Shown: positions 9,624-19,182, counted from the first letter of the stretch. The stretch is DNA of 64,000 bases from Deltaproteobacteria bacterium (GCA_026388545.1 JAPLJS010000053.1:23645-87644); one strand, 5' to 3'. Notes: generated from the letters alone by a model not told the origin. A program made the numbers and translations.

Positions 9624-9938
9624 GAGGAGTTTGACCACAACATATGGGGTGCGGTATCGATGATTGAGAGAGAGTTATAATGAGGCGTCCATCCTTTTTG
9701 AGCATGAAGCATGTTTATTACCGATTGAAAGGTTGCACAGATGGATAAATTGAAGAAATCAACAGTACAGGAAGAGAAGTACGCATTAAACGGATGAACC
9801 AAAAATACTCTCACCCTGTTGATCCTAAGCGGCATTCGGGATTTCATGACTTCGCTTATTATTTTATGGACACCATATCAGTTATTTAAGCTTTTCTATC
9901 GGTATGGCGTCCCCTGACTTCTCAGTACGCCTTTCCTC
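9624..9938. other. Non-coding spacer between divergent promoters
   Basis: About 315 bases between the two outward-facing promoters. A 75-codon minus-strand frame exists here but has no ribosome site or recognisable protein. I see no hairpin of note. It may hold binding sites for a shared regulator. Confidence 0.5.
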
Positions 9939-9967
9939 TTGACACACAATCGCCTTCTTCCTATACT
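9939..9967 (+). promoter_or_regulatory. Sigma70-type promoter for the first lipid operon
   Basis: TTGACA at 9939-9944, a 17-base spacer, TATACT at 9962-9967. With flanks, about 33 of 37 bases match the inverted copy at 9595-9623, including CTCTTGACACACAA and CCTTCTTC. It would start transcription about 60 bases before the thioesterase ATG at 10037. Confidence 0.82.
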
Positions 9968-10036
9968 CACGTCTCCCCAGCGGTTCGCTGACGAGAAATG
10001 GGGAGAACTTCTAATCGTTACGGAAGGATAGGCTAC

Positions 10037-10456
10037 ATGATCCAGACTCATCATCATAGTTGCGAGATTATACACAAGGTGCCGTTTTATGACCTCGACC
10101 CCATGCAGATCGTGTGGCACGGTAATTATTTCCTGTACTTTGAGGATGCCAGGGTGGCCCTTTTTGCCCAATTGGGCATTGACCTCTATGAGTTTTATAC
10201 GAGGACACAGTATCTTTTTCCCATCATCAAAACATCCACAAAACATATCTATCCCCTGAGGAACGGGGATGAGTTTATCTGTAAGGCCACTGTGGTAGAG
10301 GGAAGGTCGAAAATCGTCGTGGACTTCGAAATCAAACTGAAGGTCGACGGAAGAATATGTACCCGCGGCAGGACGGAACAGGTTGCCGTGAAAGCTCCGG
10401 AGATGGAAATCCTGTTCACCATCCCGGATGAAATCAGGAATGCCCTGGGGTTTTGA
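10037..10456 (+). CDS. Hotdog-fold acyl thioesterase (4HBT/YbgC type)
   Basis: A 139-residue single hotdog domain. The catalytic helix motif YDLDPMQIVWHGNYFLYFEDAR is seen in two parts, YDLDPMQIVWHGNY then FLYFEDAR, with the aspartate and HxNY typical of YbgC/4-hydroxybenzoyl-CoA thioesterases. Such enzymes hydrolyse acyl-CoA or acyl-ACP; in aryl polyene loci a thioesterase of this type is common, perhaps for editing or release. ATG 10037 follows GGAAGGA at 10022-10028. It is first in the operon behind the 9939-9967 promoter, 29 bases before the KAS III gene. Confidence 0.87.
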   Translation: MIQTHHHSCEIIHKVPFYDLDPMQIVWHGNYFLYFEDARVALFAQLGIDLYEFYTRTQYLFPIIKTSTKHIYPLRNGDEFICKATVVEGRSKIVVDFEIKLKVDGRICTRGRTEQVAVKAPEMEILFTIPDEIRNALGF

Positions 10457-10485
10457 TTATAATGTGAGGTAGGTAGGTTATTAAA

Positions 10486-11466
10486 ATGCGAAATTCGGTT
10501 ATTGTTTCGACGGGCAGCTACTTGCCGGAAACAGTCGTCAGCAATGAAAATCTGACACAATTTCCACGGGATGCGATTCGTCTGATCGGCGAGAAGACCG
10601 GCGTATTTTACCGAAGGATGGCCTCCGATACCGAATGCACGTCGGATCTGGCGGTGCGTGCGGCAATGAAGTGTCTTGATGCTATCAACTATTCCCCGGA
10701 AAAGGTTGAAGGGATTCTGCTTGCCACCTCCTCTCCGGATCGTATGCAACCCGCTACGGCAACACGGGTGCAGCATATCATCGGCGCGAAAAATGCCTTT
10801 GCCTTCGATATCAATTCGGTCTGTTCAGGGAGCACTTTCGGTATAGCCATTGCGGACGCCCTCATTAAATCGGGATTTTGTGAAAATATTCTTTTGATCG
10901 CTTCGGAGGTCTATTCCAAGATCATGAACCGAAAGGATTTTTCTTCGTATCCTTTTTTCGGAGACGGTTCCGGGGCTGTTCTGTTTCAAGCCGGAAACGA
11001 CTCTACCGAAGGGGTTCTGCATTCCTGTTTGAGGACGGACGGGAGCGGCAGCGATACCATCAGCGTTCCCGCGGGAGGGACGATGCTGCCCTATGCAAAA
11101 ATGACAAATGACAGGCTGGCGTTCTTCACAATGAAAGGCATCGATGTATTCAACTTTGCCGTGGATAAAGGTTCTGAAATCATTCTTCAGCTTCTGAAGG
11201 AGGCGGACGTATCCATCAGCGATATCAAGTGTTTCATCTGTCATCAGGCGAATGTGAATATCATTCACACAATCGCAAATATACTCGGTGTGTCCACAGA
11301 TCGGTTCTTTATGAACCTCTCCTCCTACGGCAATACAGCGGGCGCTTCCGTTCTGATTGCGCTCGATGAGGCGATTTCCATGGACGTCATTGAAAAAGGA
11401 GATCTCGTTGTTACGGTTGCCTTCGGTGGCGGGCTTTCCTGGGGAGCGAATCTGATACGCATATGA
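10486..11466 (+). CDS. Beta-ketoacyl-ACP synthase III-like (FabH family)
   Basis: A 326-residue thiolase-fold enzyme of usual FabH length. The full triad is visible: Cys113 in NSVCSGSTF, His in CHQANVNII, Asn in YGNTAGAS. FabH enzymes start fatty acyl or polyketide chains by condensing an acyl-CoA with malonyl-ACP. With an ACP directly downstream (11482) and a thioesterase upstream, it probably starts or loads the chain for the lipid made here. A second, more divergent KAS III homologue is at 61206-62348. Confidence 0.9.
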   Translation: MRNSVIVSTGSYLPETVVSNENLTQFPRDAIRLIGEKTGVFYRRMASDTECTSDLAVRAAMKCLDAINYSPEKVEGILLATSSPDRMQPATATRVQHIIGAKNAFAFDINSVCSGSTFGIAIADALIKSGFCENILLIASEVYSKIMNRKDFSSYPFFGDGSGAVLFQAGNDSTEGVLHSCLRTDGSGSDTISVPAGGTMLPYAKMTNDRLAFFTMKGIDVFNFAVDKGSEIILQLLKEADVSISDIKCFICHQANVNIIHTIANILGVSTDRFFMNLSSYGNTAGASVLIALDEAISMDVIEKGDLVVTVAFGGGLSWGANLIRI

Positions 11467-11481
11467 AATGAGGAGTACGGA

Positions 11482-11757
11482 ATGAATGACGTTTGGCAGA
11501 AAATGAAAGCCGTTCTTGTGGATAATTTTTTCGAAATCGGCGATATAGTGATTACCCCGGAGACAAAACTGAGCGAAATTCCCGACTGGGATTCCATGGC
11601 TGCTGTCAATTTACAGATTATTTTGCATGATACTTTCCATGTGGATCTCCCGCTGGAACTTTTGCATGAGGATACAAAATTTTATGAACTGATCACGCTT
11701 ATGGAACAGCCGGACACGATTCCCGAAGCGGTCAGAATATTCAGGGAAAGAAATTAA
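11482..11757 (+). CDS. Acyl carrier protein
   Basis: A 91-residue four-helix carrier protein. The phosphopantetheine serine is in PDWDSMAAVNL, a DSM variant of the usual DSL/DSM motif. It is 15 bases after the KAS III gene and 7 bases before the glycosyltransferase, so it is part of one transcript. It is one of four carriers in the window; its sequence differs clearly from the others, suggesting division of labour between starter and elongation steps (inference). Confidence 0.9.
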   Translation: MNDVWQKMKAVLVDNFFEIGDIVITPETKLSEIPDWDSMAAVNLQIILHDTFHVDLPLELLHEDTKFYELITLMEQPDTIPEAVRIFRERN

Positions 11758-11764
11758 TATCTCA

Positions 11765-12481
11765 ATGGATAAAGACCGTGTTGCTGTCGTGATTCCCGTA
11801 TACAATCATGAGGGAAAGGTTGCACAGGTGGTCAGGGAAGCCCTGAAGCTTCATCTGCCCCTGTTTGTTGTCGACGACGGATCAACGGATTCCACCTATG
11901 ACCGGATAAAGGATATATCGTCCATCACCATAATCCGTCACGGCATCAATAAAGGCAAAGGGGCTGCCATTCTGACCGGTTTTGCAGCAGCTCTCCCGGA
12001 AGCAGACTGGGTCGTCACCATGGATGCCGACGGACAGCATCATCCCGAAAATGCCTGGGATCTGATCAGGGACGTCCCCCCTGGCGAGAGACCCATCATC
12101 GTCGGAATGCGGGAGGGAATGGATCATCGGCATGTGCCGTGGACGAGCCGTTTCGGCAGGGTTTTTTCAAACTTCTGGGTGCGGGCATCCGGAGGTCCGA
12201 ACATCGGGGACACGCAAAGCGGATTCAGGCTGTATCCTCTGCCGGAAGCCATGCGTCTCAATGTGAGGGCGCGGCGTTTCCAGTTTGAGGTTGAAATTCT
12301 GGTGAAGGCGAAATGGCAGGGAATACCCGTTCGGGAGACGCCCGTTCGGGTGATATATGAACCAGATGATGAGAGGGTGTCCCACTATCGCGGCTTTGTC
12401 GATTTTTGCAGGAATACGGGTACATTCAGCCGTTTGATTTTCACGAGATTATGTGTATTGCCCTTTACGCGGGGAAAATAG
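11765..12481 (+). CDS. Family 2 glycosyltransferase
   Basis: A 238-residue GT-A enzyme without a large membrane domain. Motifs seen: AVVIPVYNHEGKV at the start, VVDDGSTDSTY for the nucleotide, MDADGQHHPE (DxD metal site) and a DTQSGFRLYP acceptor region, all as in dolichyl-phosphate-mannose-synthase-like GT2 proteins. Canonical aryl polyene loci carry a GT2 enzyme, sometimes fused to an acyltransferase. It probably attaches a sugar to a lipid intermediate at the cytoplasmic face; sugar and acceptor are unknown. Confidence 0.88.
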   Translation: MDKDRVAVVIPVYNHEGKVAQVVREALKLHLPLFVVDDGSTDSTYDRIKDISSITIIRHGINKGKGAAILTGFAAALPEADWVVTMDADGQHHPENAWDLIRDVPPGERPIIVGMREGMDHRHVPWTSRFGRVFSNFWVRASGGPNIGDTQSGFRLYPLPEAMRLNVRARRFQFEVEILVKAKWQGIPVRETPVRVIYEPDDERVSHYRGFVDFCRNTGTFSRLIFTRLCVLPFTRGK

Positions 12482-12545
12482 CATTCAATGTCATTGTTTT
12501 AAACTCCTTAAGCTTCCCTCCCCTGGTGGGAGGGATGGGACGAAC

Positions 12546-15500
12546 ATGCGCAAATACTTCCTGAGATGGTCCATTGTGATCATCGTGATTTTAGTTGTCA
12601 TTGGGCTTTTTACGCTCGGCATATACCGCCTTCAATTCGATACCGATATCCTGACATCCCTCCCCCAGAACGATCCCGTCTTGGCCGATGCCCGTTACGT
12701 CATCATGCATCATCCGATTCATGACCGGGTGGTCGTCGATGTGGAACATCCCGGCGGGGATATGGACCTTCTCGTTGAAGGGGCAAACCTGGTTGAAGCG
12801 AGGATGCGCGACAGCGGCCTCTTCAAGGAAGTAGGATTCCGTCACATCGGTCAGCGGATACCGGAGCTGATGCAGTATATTGTCGATCATCTCCCCATCC
12901 TCTTCGATGAGAGGGAACTCGAAGAAAACATCAAACCTCTCCTGGCGCCTGAAAAGGTTCGACAGACCATGACGGACCACTTTTCTTCCCTGCATAACCT
13001 TCAAGGAATCGGCCAGACGGCGTTTCTCTCCGATGACCCCCTTGCATTGCGAAGTCTTGTCCTGTCGCGTTTGTCGCACCTTTCACCCGTAAAAGGCGCC
13101 CGGATCCATAACGGTCATCTCGTTTCATCGGACGGGAAACACATTCTGATCATTGCCTCGCCTCTGAGCTCCGGCATGGATACTCAATTTTCAAGGCGCG
13201 CCACGTCGCTGCTGGGAGATATCTCTGAAGAACTGCACGGAAAATATGGACCGCAGAATCCATTTACCCTGACCCCTGTTGGCGCATACCGCGCGGCCCT
13301 CGATAACGAGCTCAGCGCCAAGCGGAATGTTAAAAGGGCGGTCATTTTTTCAACCGTCGGCATCGCGCTCTTGCTTTTCGTCGGTTTTCCCAGACCGCTG
13401 ATCGGTCTCTTATCCCTTCTGCCGGCCTTTGCCGGAACCATGATGGCGCTTTTTGTGTATTCCCTTTTTCACCCTTCCATTTCCATGATGTCCATCGGTT
13501 TTGGCGGGGCGATTATTTCCTTTACCGTTGATTACGGCATCACCTATCTTCTTTTTCTCGACCGTCCGTACGAAACACGAGGAATGGAAACCACGAAAGA
13601 GGTCTGGAATTTAGGTCTGCTTGCCATGCTGACAACGGCTGTCAGCTTTGCGTTTTTGTCCGTGAGCGGGTTTCCCGCCCTGATGCAGATCGGCCAGTTT
13701 GCCGCTCTGGGAGTCATATTCACGTTCATTTTTGTTCATACCTTCTTCCCGTTGATATTCCCCGTGGTGCCTCCCGCAAAACGCACCCCCACTGTTCCTC
13801 TGCAGCGTTTCATCAACAGAATCGCTTCTTCCGATCATACATGGAAGATGTATGCCGCATTGGCGTTCGGGATTTTTATGTTGTTTTTCGCAAAGCCCGA
13901 ATTTCATATCGATCTTAATTCCATGAACGCGGTCAGCCGGGAGACACTCAGCGCCGAGAAAATCGTCCGGGATGTATGGGGCGATATCATGAGCAAGGTG
14001 TATGTCATGGTGGAGGGAAGCGATCAGCACGATCTGCAAAGAAAATGCGACCGTCTGGCCGAAATGCTCTCTCAGGAAGTAACGTCAGACAGGCTTTCCC
14101 AGGCATTCGTTCCTTCCATGATATTTCCGGGCGAGGAAATGGCGAGAAGAAATTTAGCGGCATGGCAGGGCTTCTGGAATCGGGATCGGATTGCCGGTCT
14201 CCGAAAGGCTATGGGAGAAGCGTCGCGGCCACTGGGTTTTTCACCGGCTGCTTTTGATCCGTTTTACAGGACTCTGGATAAACGGGACATGCAAGGCACG
14301 GACATGCCGGAGAGGTTTTCGGGACTTCTCGGCATTTCGGTGAATCAGGATCGGTCTTCCTGGATACATGTTGCAACCCTGACGCCCGGACCGTCGTATG
14401 AGGGAGAGGATTTTTACCGGCGCTTCACGGCAACGGGTCTGGCGAAGGTGTTTGACCCGACTCTTTTCGGCAATCGGCTTGAATCAACCCTCCTGTCCGC
14501 CTTCATCAAAATGGCGGTTATCGTGGGCATCATCACGATTTTGACCGCGTTTTTGTATTTTTTCGACTGGAAGTTGACCTTGATCGGAATGGCGCCGACA
14601 CTGTTTGCCCTGGTCTGCACCCTCGGCACATTGAAGCTTATGGAGCAGCCCCTTACGATACCGACCCTTATGGTAACCGTCGTGGTCATCGGGATGGGAA
14701 CGGACTACGCTCTCTATCTGGTGCGTTCCTATCAGCGTTATCTCGACGAATATAATCCATCCCTGGGACTGATCCGCCTGTCCGTTTTCCTTTCATTTGC
14801 CACGACGTTTCTGGGGTTCGGCGTCCTTGCCCTGTCCGACAACGCCATGCTGAAAAGTGCGGGACTGGGCCTGGCCCTGGGTATTGGCTATTCTTTTCTG
14901 GGCGCCGTGACGATTACACCGCCCCTCCTGAAACGGATATTTGCCCCCGTGCCTTCAATAGATGAGGTGTTCGTGCCCGGTTCGAAAAGGCACTTTCAGC
15001 GCGCCATCGGGCGGTACCGGCATATGGAGAGTTATCCGCGGCTCTTTGCCCGCTTCAAGATCATCCTTGATCCCATGTTTCCGAAGATTGCCAATTTTGT
15101 CAAAGAACCGGAGACTATCATAGATATAGGAACCGGTTACGGTGTGCCGGCTGTCTGGCTCCTCGAATTGTTTCCTCACGCGCGGGTCTATGGGATCGAA
15201 CCGGATAGCAAGCGTGTCCGGTTTGCGTCGCGGGCGATTGGATCAAGAGGCGCCGTTGAGATCGGGAAGGCCCCGGATATACCGAATTTTACGGGAGATG
15301 CCGATACGGCGCTTCTCCTCGATATGATCCATCTGATCAACGATGATGAACTCATGCTGACTCTGCAGCGTCTCCGCAGTAAGCTCCGCCCGGAAGGCTC
15401 TTTGATCATCAGGGCGACGGTGCCTTCTGATAAGCGAATTCCCTGGACACGATGGATCGAGGAGACGCGGATCAAGGTTCGAAAGGGGACGCCGCACTTC

Positions 15501-15632
15501 CGTACAAGGGAAGATATTCTGGCAAGCATAGTCAAAGCGGGGTTCAGCATTACGCACACGGAAATAAGCGCACCAGGTAAGGAAGAGTGGTGGTTTATCG
15601 CCAGGGTGAGCTTTCAGGACATGGTTGCATAG
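12546..15632 (+). CDS. MMPL/RND-type lipid exporter fused to a SAM methyltransferase
   Basis: A 1028-residue protein. The N-terminal ~830 residues have the two-fold MMPL layout: TM1, a large periplasmic loop, five or six TM helices, then the same again, with the second block beginning near FIKMAVIVGIITI. After about residue 850 a class I methyltransferase follows, with motif I IDIGTGYGVPAVWLLEL, then YGIEPDS and LLLDMIHLINDDEL. Exporters of this type occur in aryl polyene clusters and flip the lipid. The fusion suggests the cargo is methylated at the membrane. ATG 12546 follows a GGGA-rich ribosome site; a start further upstream would overlap the GT2 gene. Confidence 0.88.
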   Translation: MRKYFLRWSIVIIVILVVIGLFTLGIYRLQFDTDILTSLPQNDPVLADARYVIMHHPIHDRVVVDVEHPGGDMDLLVEGANLVEARMRDSGLFKEVGFRHIGQRIPELMQYIVDHLPILFDERELEENIKPLLAPEKVRQTMTDHFSSLHNLQGIGQTAFLSDDPLALRSLVLSRLSHLSPVKGARIHNGHLVSSDGKHILIIASPLSSGMDTQFSRRATSLLGDISEELHGKYGPQNPFTLTPVGAYRAALDNELSAKRNVKRAVIFSTVGIALLLFVGFPRPLIGLLSLLPAFAGTMMALFVYSLFHPSISMMSIGFGGAIISFTVDYGITYLLFLDRPYETRGMETTKEVWNLGLLAMLTTAVSFAFLSVSGFPALMQIGQFAALGVIFTFIFVHTFFPLIFPVVPPAKRTPTVPLQRFINRIASSDHTWKMYAALAFGIFMLFFAKPEFHIDLNSMNAVSRETLSAEKIVRDVWGDIMSKVYVMVEGSDQHDLQRKCDRLAEMLSQEVTSDRLSQAFVPSMIFPGEEMARRNLAAWQGFWNRDRIAGLRKAMGEASRPLGFSPAAFDPFYRTLDKRDMQGTDMPERFSGLLGISVNQDRSSWIHVATLTPGPSYEGEDFYRRFTATGLAKVFDPTLFGNRLESTLLSAFIKMAVIVGIITILTAFLYFFDWKLTLIGMAPTLFALVCTLGTLKLMEQPLTIPTLMVTVVVIGMGTDYALYLVRSYQRYLDEYNPSLGLIRLSVFLSFATTFLGFGVLALSDNAMLKSAGLGLALGIGYSFLGAVTITPPLLKRIFAPVPSIDEVFVPGSKRHFQRAIGRYRHMESYPRLFARFKIILDPMFPKIANFVKEPETIIDIGTGYGVPAVWLLELFPHARVYGIEPDSKRVRFASRAIGSRGAVEIGKAPDIPNFTGDADTALLLDMIHLINDDELMLTLQRLRSKLRPEGSLIIRATVPSDKRIPWTRWIEETRIKVRKGTPHFRTREDILASIVKAGFSITHTEISAPGKEEWWFIARVSFQDMVA

Positions 15633-15653
15633 GCATGATCAAATGAGGACAGG

Positions 15654-16556
15654 ATGAAGGATGCTTTCTACCAGATTTTAATCACCCTTTCAAATCGAAT
15701 GGGTCTGTGGGTGTTTCGGTTCATGGCCTGGTTTATTGCCTCCGGATATTTTTTCCTTTTTCCGGGAAGGGTGGCAATAAGTCTTCGATTTTACAGGGCG
15801 CTCTTTCCGTCAAGGGGGCTGTTGCATCACCTCTGGTGCGCATGGAGGCAATATCACAATTTCGTCAATGTCTATATGGACCGGTTTCTCATCTTCGATG
15901 AACATACTGTTGCCATCACCCATGAGGGGTGGGAACTCCTTGAGGATGCCGTAAATAGAAAGGCGGGCGGCATTATTCTTATGTCCCATGTGGGAAACTG
16001 GGAAATTGCAGCTCATATGCTTAAAGTTCGGGGCCGGAACAATCAGGGGATGAAACTGCTTCTTTACCTGGGTCAAAAACACAAGGACCAGATTGAGCGT
16101 ACGCAGAAGGAGAGCCTTGTCCAGAGCGGCATTAAGATTATCGTTGCGGAAGAGGATACCGTGTCGCCTGCCGATATCATCGAAGGCATCAACTTTCTGA
16201 AGGCAGGCGGATTGGTTTCTCTGACGGGCGACCGCATATGGCGCAAAGACCAGCGTTCCCTGCCGGTTCGATTCCTTGGGCATGAGGCATTCCTGCCGGA
16301 AACTCCCTTCATATTTGCCCTGCTTTCCGGAACGCCCCTTTACCTTTTTTTCGCGTTTCGAACGGGGAAACAGAAATACCACTTTCAAATCCTGCCGCCT
16401 CAATATGTCCATGCACAAGACCGTAACGACAGACAGGAAGCTATTGGAAGGGCAGCGCAGCTCTATGCCGACCGCCTTCTGGAAATGGTTCGTCAACATC
16501 CCTTTGAATGGTACCATTTTGAACCTTTTATAGGACAGAGACTTGATGAGCAATGA
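15654..16556 (+). CDS. LpxL/HtrB-type lysophospholipid acyltransferase
   Basis: A 300-residue membrane-bound acyltransferase. It has an N-terminal hydrophobic stretch, a catalytic H-x4-E motif in SHVGNWEIAAH (near residue 110), and later GDRIWR and FLPETPF blocks like lipid A late acyltransferases. It would transfer an acyl chain from ACP or CoA to a lipid or sugar acceptor at the inner membrane. Next to MMPL and GT2, it most likely acylates the polyene product or carrier sugar rather than lipid A. Its last codons overlap the radical SAM gene by 11 bases. Confidence 0.87.
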   Translation: MKDAFYQILITLSNRMGLWVFRFMAWFIASGYFFLFPGRVAISLRFYRALFPSRGLLHHLWCAWRQYHNFVNVYMDRFLIFDEHTVAITHEGWELLEDAVNRKAGGIILMSHVGNWEIAAHMLKVRGRNNQGMKLLLYLGQKHKDQIERTQKESLVQSGIKIIVAEEDTVSPADIIEGINFLKAGGLVSLTGDRIWRKDQRSLPVRFLGHEAFLPETPFIFALLSGTPLYLFFAFRTGKQKYHFQILPPQYVHAQDRNDRQEAIGRAAQLYADRLLEMVRQHPFEWYHFEPFIGQRLDEQ

Positions 16557-18105
16557 TCGCACCGTGAAAAAAAGAAAAATATACTTCATCAATCCCAAAA
16601 CTCCGGAACATTTTTGGGCAATGCGGGGCGCCCTTGACATTGTGGGAAAGCATAAAACACTTATGCCCAATACCGCCCTGCTCACCTTAATTGCTCTGAC
16701 CCCTGATGACGTGCCTGTCGAATACATTTTCTGCGATGAAAATATTGCACCTGTCGATTGGAACATATCATGTGATCTCGTTGGGATTACCGGCTACACA
16801 CTTCAATTTGAGCGAATGCAAGCGATAAGCGCGCGATTCAGAGAGCGCGGCATACCTGTTGTCGTAGGCGGCACGTATGCTACTCTTGACCCCGGCAAAG
16901 TAACCGATATTGCGGATATTCTCTTTATCGGCGAGGCGGAATATACCTGGCCTCAATTTTTGCGGGACTGGACGGCAGGCACGGCCAATCCTGTCTATAA
17001 ACAGGATGCATTTATTGACATGAAAGACAGCCCTGCGCCTGATCTATCGTACCTGTCGGCAAAGGACTACCTCTATTTCTCGGTGCAGACGAGCCGCGGA
17101 TGCCCAAATAACTGCGACTTCTGCGACGTTATACGGATTATGGGAAGAAAGTACCGGAGCAAGTCCATTGATCAAATTATGTACGAGGTGAAAAATGCCC
17201 ATGCATACGGCGCTGAAACCATATTTTTCTCCGACGACAATTTTCTTGTTAACAAAAAATTCACCACTGACCTCTTACAGGAAATTATCACATGGAATAG
17301 AACCCTTGATCGGCCCCTTTCCTTCAGCACGCAGGCAACCGTGATGATCGGTGCAGAAGACGATCTCCTGAAGCTCCTCGCCGATGCGCGATTCAGTGTC
17401 CTTTTCCTCGGGCTCGAAACGATCAGCAAGGAATGCCTTGAGGAAGTCAATAAGGGACAGATGTCCCTCTATAATCCCTACGAGGTGATCCCCCGCATTT
17501 CACGGTATGGGATTGTCCCTTTTCTCGGAATGATCGTCGGATTCGATCATGACACCCCTGCCGTATTTGGAGAAATCGAGGAGTTCCTTGAAAAAACGGC
17601 AAGCCCTATCGCCTCGATCAGTGTTCTCAACGCACCGAAAAACACTGCGCTGTACGAAAGGATGAAGAAGGAAGGCCGTCTCATTGAAGACTTCAGGGGA
17701 TTCTGGCACCTTACTACCAATTTCACTCCAAAACAAATGACCCTGCAGGAACTCTATCTGGGACATAAGAATTTATTGAAAAAATTATATGAACCCGAGC
17801 ATTTTGAACGGCGCATGATTCAATGGCTTGAAAATGTGCGCTATTTCTCCGATCTCTATTCCACAAAGAAGAAAGATTTTTACAGATTCTTCCGCATACT
17901 AAGAATCCTGCGGCATTTTCTTTTCCGGGCGCCTCCATCCGTACGGGCCATGTTCTGGAATATTCTGAAAGCAGCGTGGAAGATCAATCCACGCCTCATC
18001 TCGCGAGCCATGTCGGTGTTGGTCCAATACTGGCACTACTACGACTTCGGACACAAGGACTCAGGGCAGAAAGCAGGGCTTGTAGAAGAGGTAACTACCG
18101 ACTAG
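16546..18105 (+). CDS. B12-binding-domain radical SAM protein, DUF4070 type
   Basis: A 519-residue protein. The N-domain is B12-type (KIYFINPKTPEHFWAM; CDLVGITGYTLQF; VVVGGTYATLDP). The radical SAM motif is SRGCPNNCDFC. A C-terminal helical region of about 130 residues with many aromatic and basic residues matches the DUF4070 extension. These enzymes modify lipids or secondary metabolites; the reaction here is unknown. ATG 16546 lies within the previous gene (translational coupling). It is the last gene before the 18.1-26.2 kb island, so the operon may once have continued into 26.4 kb. Confidence 0.88.
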   Translation: MSNDRTVKKRKIYFINPKTPEHFWAMRGALDIVGKHKTLMPNTALLTLIALTPDDVPVEYIFCDENIAPVDWNISCDLVGITGYTLQFERMQAISARFRERGIPVVVGGTYATLDPGKVTDIADILFIGEAEYTWPQFLRDWTAGTANPVYKQDAFIDMKDSPAPDLSYLSAKDYLYFSVQTSRGCPNNCDFCDVIRIMGRKYRSKSIDQIMYEVKNAHAYGAETIFFSDDNFLVNKKFTTDLLQEIITWNRTLDRPLSFSTQATVMIGAEDDLLKLLADARFSVLFLGLETISKECLEEVNKGQMSLYNPYEVIPRISRYGIVPFLGMIVGFDHDTPAVFGEIEEFLEKTASPIASISVLNAPKNTALYERMKKEGRLIEDFRGFWHLTTNFTPKQMTLQELYLGHKNLLKKLYEPEHFERRMIQWLENVRYFSDLYSTKKKDFYRFFRILRILRHFLFRAPPSVRAMFWNILKAAWKINPRLISRAMSVLVQYWHYYDFGHKDSGQKAGLVEEVTTD

Positions 18106-18127
18106 GGGCATTATTTCAAAAATACGG

Positions 18128-18202
18128 TGTCATATCGACCAGGGGGAGATATCTTTTAAGATCGCATACCCATTAAGATTTCTCGCTTTGCTCGAAATGA
18201 CA
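18128..18202. repeat. Imperfect inverted repeat in non-coding gap
   Basis: Left arm TGTCATATCGACC...AGATATCTT (18128-18156) pairs imperfectly with right arm AAGATTTCTCG...CGAAATGACA (18175-18202). This looks like a dispersed palindromic element at the island border. The rest of 18106-18535 holds no gene I can support. Confidence 0.5.
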
Positions 18203-18535
18203 GTAGTGTATGTGCATTTATGAAATGATGTACTAAACTCAGGGCTTTTTTTTGACTTTCCACTATAAAGATAGCAACACGTAAGAGCGGAATGGATCGC
18301 CGGCATGAAATATCCTCCGAATCCTAAATAACCTTAACAATGTCATGATATACGGAAAGATATAAATAGTTGTGAAATAATTGTCAAAAGATTATGTATC
18401 ATTTCCAATGATTAAATAGGCTCTGGGGTGTCAGGAGATCATAGGTTATAAAGTCAATAAAAAACAGATTGTCATTGTAGCGCTCTGAAGGAATCCCATA
18501 AGTTGTGGAGTTATCTGGAAACTATAGAATAACTT

Positions 18536-18542
18536 GTTAGAC
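18536..18542 (+). other. Right core site of a possible attC
   Basis: GTTAGAC fits the integron core GTTRRRY and stands 15 bases before the ATG of the 18558 gene, where a cassette boundary would be. No matching left half is seen upstream. Confidence 0.4.
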
Positions 18543-18557
18543 TGAGGTAAATAATTG

Positions 18558-19085
18558 ATGGATCGACTACTTACTTCGTCGTCCTTTTGGGGACTTGTCG
18601 GTGTTGTGATAGGTTTCGCGTTGGGGGAAGGTGCACGATACATCCGTTATCGGTGGCGCATTCATCGACTCAAAGCGGTGATAGATACTGAACTTAAGTC
18701 ACTGCTTTACCAGATAGACCAAAAGAAAGACATCACTAGGCAGGCGATCGACCGTCTGAAGCAGAATAAGTATTTGCCCACACAGTCAATCCCAGCAATT
18801 ACGACTGCCTATAGGGAGTTCTTTGGCGAGGTGTACGAACACTTGTGCCCCACTCAGCGTAACTGTGTTCATAATGTCTATGAGCGCCTTCATTTAGCAG
18901 ACAAAGTATTGGATTCTTTTGAGCATGACTTCCTTACTGCAATAAAAGACAAGATCATTAGCGATCCGTTTCAAGCATATTCTGATAGATTAGAAGAAGT
19001 TCAGCAATCCCTGAATGAAGCACAAGAATTGATTCGCGGATATCTTGAAGGAAATCCCAAAGATATCTATGGGCTGAAGAGTTGA
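18558..19085 (+). CDS. Membrane-anchored helical protein, unknown (cassette-like gene)
   Basis: A 175-residue protein with one N-terminal transmembrane helix (about residues 8-26, FWGLVGVVIGFALGEG) and a long, charged, mostly helical cytoplasmic part with two cysteines. No family recognised. It is a lone gene bounded by GTTAGAC on the left and an attC-like site on the right (19088-19145), the layout of an integron gene cassette. Codon use looks more AT-rich than in the lipid operon. Confidence 0.6.
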   Translation: MDRLLTSSSFWGLVGVVIGFALGEGARYIRYRWRIHRLKAVIDTELKSLLYQIDQKKDITRQAIDRLKQNKYLPTQSIPAITTAYREFFGEVYEHLCPTQRNCVHNVYERLHLADKVLDSFEHDFLTAIKDKIISDPFQAYSDRLEEVQQSLNEAQELIRGYLEGNPKDIYGLKS

Positions 19086-19087
19086 CA

Positions 19088-19145
19088 GTCTAACAAGCAA
19101 ATCCAGCCGATCGCTTACAGCGCCGGATGATTTGAGACGTTAAAC
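19088..19145 (+). repeat. attC-like integron recombination site
   Basis: 58 bases bounded by GTCTAAC (19088-19094, fits RYYYAAC) and GTTAAAC (19139-19145, fits GTTRRRY). Inside, CAAATC on the left pairs with GATTTG on the right with two unpaired bases on the right arm, followed by an imperfect G/C-rich stem. This is the folding plan of attC sites with extrahelical bases. It sits exactly between two unrelated small genes. No integrase gene is in the window. Confidence 0.6.
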
Positions 19146-19182
19146 CGTGAAAAATAAAAATAGAATAAAAAGGAGAACGCCC

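Noticed and set aside
9620..9847. 75-codon minus-strand frame between the divergent promoters
   Set aside because: No ribosome site, no recognisable protein; it overlaps the start of the divergent promoter repeat.
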